DNA of 64,000 nucleotides from Dichotomicrobium sp964540795 (lineage in GTDB: Bacteria; Pseudomonadota; Alphaproteobacteria; Rhizobiales; Rhodomicrobiaceae): positions 1 through 64,000 of the forward strand of contig CAZINX010000004.1 of assembly GCA_964540795.1 (NCBI GenBank), given 5' to 3'. Position 1 is the first letter of the stretch; every line of letters starts with the position of its first letter. Made by a program: the position numbers and the translations under genes. This document shows positions 57,729 to 64,000 of the stretch, in pieces. Below the pieces are notes generated by a model, which saw only the letters and a program-made list of their open reading frames with translations, was not told the DNA's origin and searched no databases.

Positions 57729-60128
57729 TCATTCCGCCACAGCGGCCTGCGCGCGGGCGGGCGGAAGCTCTGTGATGATGTCGGCGAGACTGCAGCGATT
57801 GTTGTTCAGCTTGTTCACCAGCTGAATGAAGTTGCGGAACGACGGGCTCCGCCCGAAGACCGCCGCGGTCTCCGAGTCCGGCGTGTAAGCCGGGATCCTG
57901 CACTCGCTCGGGAACCCGATCTGCTCGGCGATCATGTTCTGGGTCGTCCGCGACAGGTGCCATCCCAGCGGCATGTAGAAGTAGTCGTGCTGCAGCTCCA
58001 CCGAGTAGAACCGCTCGAACGCCTCGCCCGTCTTGACGCGCCATTTCGCCAACTGGCCGCGCCGCCGCCGCGTCTTGTCGAGCGTCATGACCGGCGCGCC
58101 AAACTCGGTTAGCCCCGCCGGCTCCAGATCGGCGGTGAAGTCCTCATTCAGGATGATGATGCGAAATTCCGGTTGAACATCGAGCGTGTCCGACAGCCGG
58201 TCGATCCGCTGCTTGATGCCGTTGACCAGGTCGATCGCGGTCTCGATCGCCGAGCTTTCGAAATAGCCGCCATCCACCAGGTTCTTCTGCGAGAAGTGGA
58301 ACGGCGAAATCTGCCGCGGATAGGCCCCCGGCGGCAGGATGATCGGGAATCGCGCGCTCAGGCTGACGGCAGTGGCGAGCGAGATGTCTTGCTCGGCCGG
58401 CAGGCCGTCCTCGCCCTCCGCCATGATCGGGTAGACGAACTCCATCGGCACGATCGGGTCTTTCAGGAACGGCGCCACGATGAAACGCTCGCCGGTCTCC
58501 ACGCTGGTGGTGTTGAGCACGAGGGTGGGCGCCTGCACCTCCGGGTCGCGGAAATCGGCCGAAACGCTGAGGAAGTTTTGCTCAAACGGAATCTCTCCCT
58601 CTGCCTCGCCGCCGTGGGCGCGGTTCGTGTCGAGCCATGCGTGATTCAGGCTGGCCTCGAAGGCGCGGGCGCGGTCGAGAACACCGAAGCCGGGCACGAT
58701 GAACCGCTGAAAGAAGTCCGGGAACAGTGCGCCGGACAGCACCGGCGACAGGAAGTCATGGCCCAGATAGGTGCGGATGTCGCGTTCGAGGTCGCTGACG
58801 CGCCCGTCCGTCCTGGCCTGAAGCTCGCAGTAATCCCCCATCACCTCCGGGCTTTCGCTGCGCCGCGCCTGTAGCCAGAAGCTGTTGAACACGCTCGCGC
58901 CCAGGCTGCCGCCGGAGACGCCGCTGATGGCGAAAACGTGGTGGCGCAGCGCAGGGCAGGCCGTGTAAAGCCGCGCCATCGTCAGCGCCGCGAGATTGGC
59001 CGCATAGACGCCGCCGCCCTGCGCCGCGACCACATAGACCGGATAGGTCTGCTGAGCGCTGTTGGCATACAGCCGTTTGCGCTCGTCCGGCCGGGCGTCG
59101 AGCCAGTCCAGGAAGGCGATGTAAAGGTCGTCCGGCTTGGCCTGAGCCTCAGGGCTGGCCGGCTGCATCCGCACGCGATGGTTGTTGTTCCAGTTGAAGA
59201 ACGCGAAGATCAGCGCCGCCGAGACGAGAATGGTGACCGCCGGGATACCGATAACGTCATAGATGCGCGTACAGCCCGCCAGCAGATAGGTCAGCGCCAT
59301 CAGAAAGATGCAGATGATGGCGAAGCTGCCCGCGCCCGTGATGATCCAGGTGACGAGCAGCGGCCCGCCGCCGAGCGAGCGGATGATCGGCTGGGCCGCC
59401 ACCAGCGCGATGATCGCGCCGATCGCGACCACGATCGGAATGAAATACCGCAGCGAGAACGGCTGCTCGCCGAAATGCGTGCCGCGCTGCGTTGCGCGCC
59501 ACAGCAGAAACAGGAACATCACCAGCATCAGCGCCGCCGTCGCCTGAATGGCGATCAGCAGATACACCGCCACCTGATTGTAATTGTCGACGATGTCGGT
59601 GATGTAGGGCGGGAAATCGGTTTGCCCGCGCAGGCTCTGGACGATGTCCTGGGAGACGACCGCGAACTGTCCGCCGACGGTCTCGCGCTCTTCGGCGCTG
59701 GGGATGCCGACCTCCGCGATCAGCCCGACGGTCGAGACGACGCCGGCCGGCATCATTGCCATCATGACGCCGATGATCGGAAGCAGCGCGATAATCATCG
59801 AAAAGACATGAGAGATGACCCGCGCGAGCGGGCTGAAGGTGATATGCGGGTCAATATCGACGGAATTTTTCCAGAGCGAGCGCGACATCGACCAGAGAAA
59901 ATAGCTCAGCGCTGCCAGCAGGATCAGCGAGATGATCGGCCGGTACGGCGCCGTCTCAACTTCGAGCGCCAGTGCGCGGTAGATTTCTCGGGTCTGGCCG
60001 GGGACGTAGAAAACGATGAATGCGCCGACCGAGATCAGCAGCGGCGCGCGCATATCCCAGATGACGTCGCCGATAATCTTGAAAAAGCGCCAGATGAGCG
60101 GCAGCTGCCCAGCTTCGCGTTGCGACAT
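57729..60128 (-). CDS. Multi-spanning membrane protein with patatin-like phospholipase domain
   Basis: A 799-residue protein. The N-terminal half (about 20-340) contains around eight hydrophobic helices and no recognised transporter family. From about 365 a patatin domain starts: VVAAQGGGVYAANLAAL (glycine-rich oxyanion hole), AISGVSGGSLGASVFNSF (GxSxG, nucleophile Ser near 405) and VDGGYFESSAIETA (Asp-Gly-Gly dyad, near 616). The Ser-Asp dyad suggests lipid acyl hydrolase activity at the membrane. I chose the ATG at 60128, since upstream residues do not look like a leader. Convergent with the Kef-type gene. Confidence 0.85.
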   Translation of the reverse strand: MSQREAGQLPLIWRFFKIIGDVIWDMRAPLLISVGAFIVFYVPGQTREIYRALALEVETAPYRPIISLILLAALSYFLWSMSRSLWKNSVDIDPHITFSPLARVISHVFSMIIALLPIIGVMMAMMPAGVVSTVGLIAEVGIPSAEERETVGGQFAVVSQDIVQSLRGQTDFPPYITDIVDNYNQVAVYLLIAIQATAALMLVMFLFLLWRATQRGTHFGEQPFSLRYFIPIVVAIGAIIALVAAQPIIRSLGGGPLLVTWIITGAGSFAIICIFLMALTYLLAGCTRIYDVIGIPAVTILVSAALIFAFFNWNNNHRVRMQPASPEAQAKPDDLYIAFLDWLDARPDERKRLYANSAQQTYPVYVVAAQGGGVYAANLAALTMARLYTACPALRHHVFAISGVSGGSLGASVFNSFWLQARRSESPEVMGDYCELQARTDGRVSDLERDIRTYLGHDFLSPVLSGALFPDFFQRFIVPGFGVLDRARAFEASLNHAWLDTNRAHGGEAEGEIPFEQNFLSVSADFRDPEVQAPTLVLNTTSVETGERFIVAPFLKDPIVPMEFVYPIMAEGEDGLPAEQDISLATAVSLSARFPIILPPGAYPRQISPFHFSQKNLVDGGYFESSAIETAIDLVNGIKQRIDRLSDTLDVQPEFRIIILNEDFTADLEPAGLTEFGAPVMTLDKTRRRRGQLAKWRVKTGEAFERFYSVELQHDYFYMPLGWHLSRTTQNMIAEQIGFPSECRIPAYTPDSETAAVFGRSPSFRNFIQLVNKLNNNRCSLADIITELPPARAQAAVAE

Positions 60129-60244
60129 GGCTCGATACCCCCGGCTAAACCGGCCGTGTTGACCGTTTGTTAACCACAACTACCACGCAGACGCCTTTCG
60201 CAGAAGCGGTCGCGCGCTGTCCGCGGCCCGATTGTCCCCGACCT

Positions 60245-60580
60245 TCAGATTTCGCAGTTGTTGCGCTGAAGAAAGCGCAGCAGGGTCTCGTAGCGCTCCT
60301 TGTCCTCAGCGGGGACGGAGTCGTCGTTCAGGATCTTGTCCTGCACCTGCAGATCGCTCAGCGAGGGGTCGCAGTCCTGCACCTGCTCGGCAAACATGCG
60401 GCCATAGAAGCGGTCGCGCGGGCAATAGCCGTAACGCACCAGCATTTCCATGCGCAATTCTGTCAGCGTCGGGCACTGAAGCCTTGAAAAGTCCTGGGCC
60501 AATGCGCCCGTCGCCGCCGCCGGCCCGAGGAACAGCGCAATCAACAACGCGCGTCCCGTGCGTGACAGTTTCGCAGTCAT
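60245..60580 (-). CDS. Small secreted protein, possibly YARHG-like
   Basis: A 111-residue protein with a clear signal peptide (TGRALLIALFLGPAAATGALA-Q), then a Cys-containing domain: RLQCPTLTELRMEMLVRYGYCPRDRFYGRMFAEQVQDCDPSLSDLQ. LVRYGYCPRDRFYGRMF resembles the YARHG motif of small extracellular domains, but the match is partial. Four cysteines remain after cleavage. A GGGAGG ribosome site precedes the ATG. Probably periplasmic; function unknown. Confidence 0.7.
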   Translation of the reverse strand: MTAKLSRTGRALLIALFLGPAAATGALAQDFSRLQCPTLTELRMEMLVRYGYCPRDRFYGRMFAEQVQDCDPSLSDLQVQDKILNDDSVPAEDKERYETLLRFLQRNNCEI

Positions 60581-60928
60581 GAATGCCTCCCAACCTGCCT
60601 ATCCGCTTCAACCATGAGACATGGCGAATGAATAGGCGCTGAATACGCGGGCAAGCGCGGCACACGCGCGCCAGAGACCGCGTCAAAAGCTGCCGCCATA
60701 TGTTGCGGCGACTGTGCCGAACCGGGATGCCGCGTGCAACTGAATAGCGCGGGAGGCCGCGCGCGGCGAACGCCCTTGTGTCATTTCCGCCAGCCGCTTT
60801 CACGCCGGGTAACATTGGCTCAAAGCCGCGCCAGTGCGCCTGTCATCGGTGAGCCGAGTGAGCCAATATCAACACTTCGAGGATAAGCTGTTTTCAGGGT
60901 CGGGAGAGCCGCACGCCAAGGGCAATCA
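60581..60928. other. Gene-free region between divergent small secreted protein and CNB-CPBP genes
   Basis: No supported gene in these 348 bp. It should contain two divergent promoters, but I cannot point to a convincing -35/-10 pair. No long palindromes seen. Confidence 0.5.
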
Positions 60929-62215
60929 ATGGCAGCAGACACCACAGCCTCACTGGTCAGCGGCGCGACAGCCGCCCGTCCTGCCGATCGGCGCAGCGTT
61001 CCCGCCGTAACACCATCCCAAACCGTGGCATGGCCGGGCATCCGGCTTGAGCGCATCGAGCCATTCTCCGGCCTCGGGGCCGAGGTCCTTGCAGTGCTGC
61101 GCACCTATCTGCGCCGTGTCGAGTTTGGCGCGGGCGAGCCGTTGTTCCGCGAAGGCGACCGGGCGGGCGGACGGCTTTACATCATCCTGTCGGGGGAGGT
61201 GTCGATCTGCAAAAGCGGGCACGACCCCGTCAGCCGCGCCCCGCTGGAATACGAGATTGCAGTGCGCGGGCCTGAGCAGATCGTCGGGTCCGTGTCGCTG
61301 CTAGACCGCCGGCCGGCCTCGGCGACGGCGCGCTGCCGCAGCGAGGTGACTGCGGCCGTCCTCGATCTCGACGCGATCCCGAGGGGCTCGATGCCGCGGA
61401 AGGTGCGCCGCGCGCTGGAAAACCAACTCGCCTTTTACCTGGCGACGCGGCTGCGCGACACGCTGGACGCGCGAGTCGATGCGCTGCGCAACGAGGCCGA
61501 ACTGGCCGGCTATCGCAATGCCATCGCGCTGGTGCTGGTGGGCGCGCTGTCGATGCTGTCGGTCTATACGCTGGCGTTCGGCGCGGTCGCCGGCATGGAC
61601 ATCTCTCAGGAGACGCGGCTGGCAATCACCCCGCTGGTCATCCTGGCCTTCGCCGCGGCGTTCCTCGCGGTCATCCGGCTCAGTCGCTTTCCGCCCGCCT
61701 TCTACGGGCTGCGGCTCGACAATTGGCGGCCCGCGCTCCGCCTGGCGGTCAAGGCATCGCTGATCTTCGTTGCGGGTATGGCGGCGTTGAAATGGCTGCT
61801 GATTGTCAGCGTGCCCGGTTTGGAGGGCTGGACGGTCATCACGCCGGCGAGCATCGCTGATGGACAATTCTCATGGGGGCTTTACGCCAGCGTCATCGTG
61901 CTCTACGCGCTGTTCGTGCCCGCGCAGGAGTTCGTCGCGCGCTGCGGCATTCAGGCCCCACTTTATGCCTTCCTCGACGGGTCGGAGCTGGGGCGGCGCA
62001 CCTGGGCGATCCTCGTATCGAATTTCGCCTTCGCCGCCGCGCACGCGCACACCAACCCGACCTTCGCGCTTGCGACCTTCGTGCCGGGCATCTTCTGGGG
62101 CTGGCTGTTCGCGCGCACGCACTCGCTGCTGGCGGTGTCGGTGTCGCACGTGATCATCGGCGGGACGGGCATTTTCCTGTTCGGGATCGAGGATTTCCTC
62201 GCCGCACTGTTCTAG
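60929..62215 (+). CDS. Cyclic-nucleotide-binding domain fused to CPBP intramembrane protease
   Basis: A 428-residue fusion. Residues about 35-150 are a cyclic-nucleotide-binding (cNMP) domain: VLRTYLRRVEFGAGEPLFREGDRAGGRLYIILSGEVSI and GPEQIVGSVSLLDRRPASATARCRSEVTAAVLDLD, with the Arg/Ala of the phosphate cassette visible (RRPASATARC). From about 190 come seven or eight hydrophobic helices with a CPBP-like core: AQEFVARCGIQ (Gln333-Glu334...Arg338), NFAFAAAHAHTN (His) and SHVIIGG. The first Glu of the usual EExxxR is Gln, so activity may be altered. I infer a membrane protease or regulator switched by cAMP, cGMP or a dinucleotide. Confidence 0.85.
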   Translation: MAADTTASLVSGATAARPADRRSVPAVTPSQTVAWPGIRLERIEPFSGLGAEVLAVLRTYLRRVEFGAGEPLFREGDRAGGRLYIILSGEVSICKSGHDPVSRAPLEYEIAVRGPEQIVGSVSLLDRRPASATARCRSEVTAAVLDLDAIPRGSMPRKVRRALENQLAFYLATRLRDTLDARVDALRNEAELAGYRNAIALVLVGALSMLSVYTLAFGAVAGMDISQETRLAITPLVILAFAAAFLAVIRLSRFPPAFYGLRLDNWRPALRLAVKASLIFVAGMAALKWLLIVSVPGLEGWTVITPASIADGQFSWGLYASVIVLYALFVPAQEFVARCGIQAPLYAFLDGSELGRRTWAILVSNFAFAAAHAHTNPTFALATFVPGIFWGWLFARTHSLLAVSVSHVIIGGTGIFLFGIEDFLAALF

Positions 62216-62241
62216 AGCGCCTCGCGTTCCACAGCCGCTAT

Positions 62242-62324
62242 GTCATTGCGAGCGAAGCGAAGCAATCCAGTCCCGTCCAGCATCGCCGCTGGATTGCTTC
62301 GGCCTTGTCAGGCCTCGCAATGAC
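62242..62324. repeat. Dispersed palindrome (GTCATTGCGAGCGAAGC family), copy 2
   Basis: GTCATTGCGAGCGAAGCGAA...GCAATCCAG pairs with CTGGATTGCTTCG...CTCGCAATGAC. Same family as 45651-45737 and again in a gap between convergent genes (CNB-CPBP and the double ABC ATPase). Likely transcribed from both sides as a terminating or stabilising hairpin. Confidence 0.87.
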
Positions 62325-62349
62325 CTGCGTTGAGCGCCCGAAAAAGATC

Positions 62350-63981
<1,632 letters not shown>

Positions 63982-64000
63982 ACCCGCCTCACCGGAACGT

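Overview
The window is GC-rich chromosomal DNA of an alphaproteobacterium, most likely of the order Hyphomicrobiales (Rhizobiales). Supporting signs are the gene order htpX-rsmB-heparinase-purH, a CarB of about 1110 residues, a 180-kDa-type NAD-glutamate dehydrogenase, a GTTC-N7-GTTC (LexA-type) direct repeat at the left edge, and dispersed palindromes of the GTCATTGCGAGCGAAGC type. No rRNA, CRISPR array, insertion sequence or integrase is visible. Ectoine-catabolism genes suggest a marine or salt-exposed habitat. The genus cannot be named from the sequence alone.

Layout. 1-3589: arrays of imperfectly palindromic repeat modules on both sides of a TPR membrane-anchored gene. The right-hand array is the reverse complement of the left-hand one, and a GIY-YIG nuclease gene lies inside the left array. 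3590-11436: a crotonase gene, then a molybdenum-hydroxylase (CoxL form II/BMS type) operon in the order coxS-coxL-coxM-coxD-coxE-xdhC(N)-xdhC(C). A candidate operator palindrome overlaps its promoter. 11518-17146: CPBP protease, tRNA-Arg(CCT), secreted nuclease-fold protein, class-I glutamine-amidotransferase hydrolase, a bacterial voltage-gated sodium channel, thyA-folA and an unknown membrane protein. 17190-24269: an MHS-type transporter and the ectoine degradation genes doeD | doeA-doeB, then pirin and DUF427 genes. 24346-29741: DedA protein and a complete branched-chain-amino-acid-type ABC transporter (livJ | livGFHM). 29854-33807: stress protein, hydrolase, oxidoreductase and a photolyase-family protein whose domains seem to be in reversed order.

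33823-36718: the clearest accessory region. An AT-rich stretch of about 2.6 kb lies between two identical tRNA-Tyr genes that form a direct repeat. It carries a GT-B glycosyltransferase with a G9 tract and a PhyH-like Fe(II)/2-oxoglutarate dioxygenase. The duplicated block includes the tRNA leader but stops just before the promoter, so only the right-hand copy keeps a good promoter.

36779-45628: rlmB, three small exported or unknown proteins, the giant glutamate dehydrogenase gene and a UMF1-type MFS gene. 45755-55492: purH, heparinase-family gene, rsmB, htpX, greA, carB (all minus strand). 55902-63981: CPA2/Kef-type antiporter, a membrane-anchored patatin-like phospholipase, a small secreted protein, a cyclic-nucleotide-binding/CPBP fusion protein and a double-ATPase peptide ABC gene.

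Two functional themes stand out. The first is oxidation and uptake of small organic molecules: the molybdo-flavoenzyme, ectoine breakdown feeding amino-acid pools, the Liv transporter and glutamate dehydrogenase. The second is membrane-associated signalling: a sodium channel, a K+/H+ antiporter-like protein, two CPBP proteases (one fused to a cyclic-nucleotide sensor) and a multi-spanning patatin. The most unusual items are the tRNA-Tyr-bracketed island, the CNB-CPBP fusion, the apparently permuted photolyase and the inverted repeat arrays around the TPR gene.
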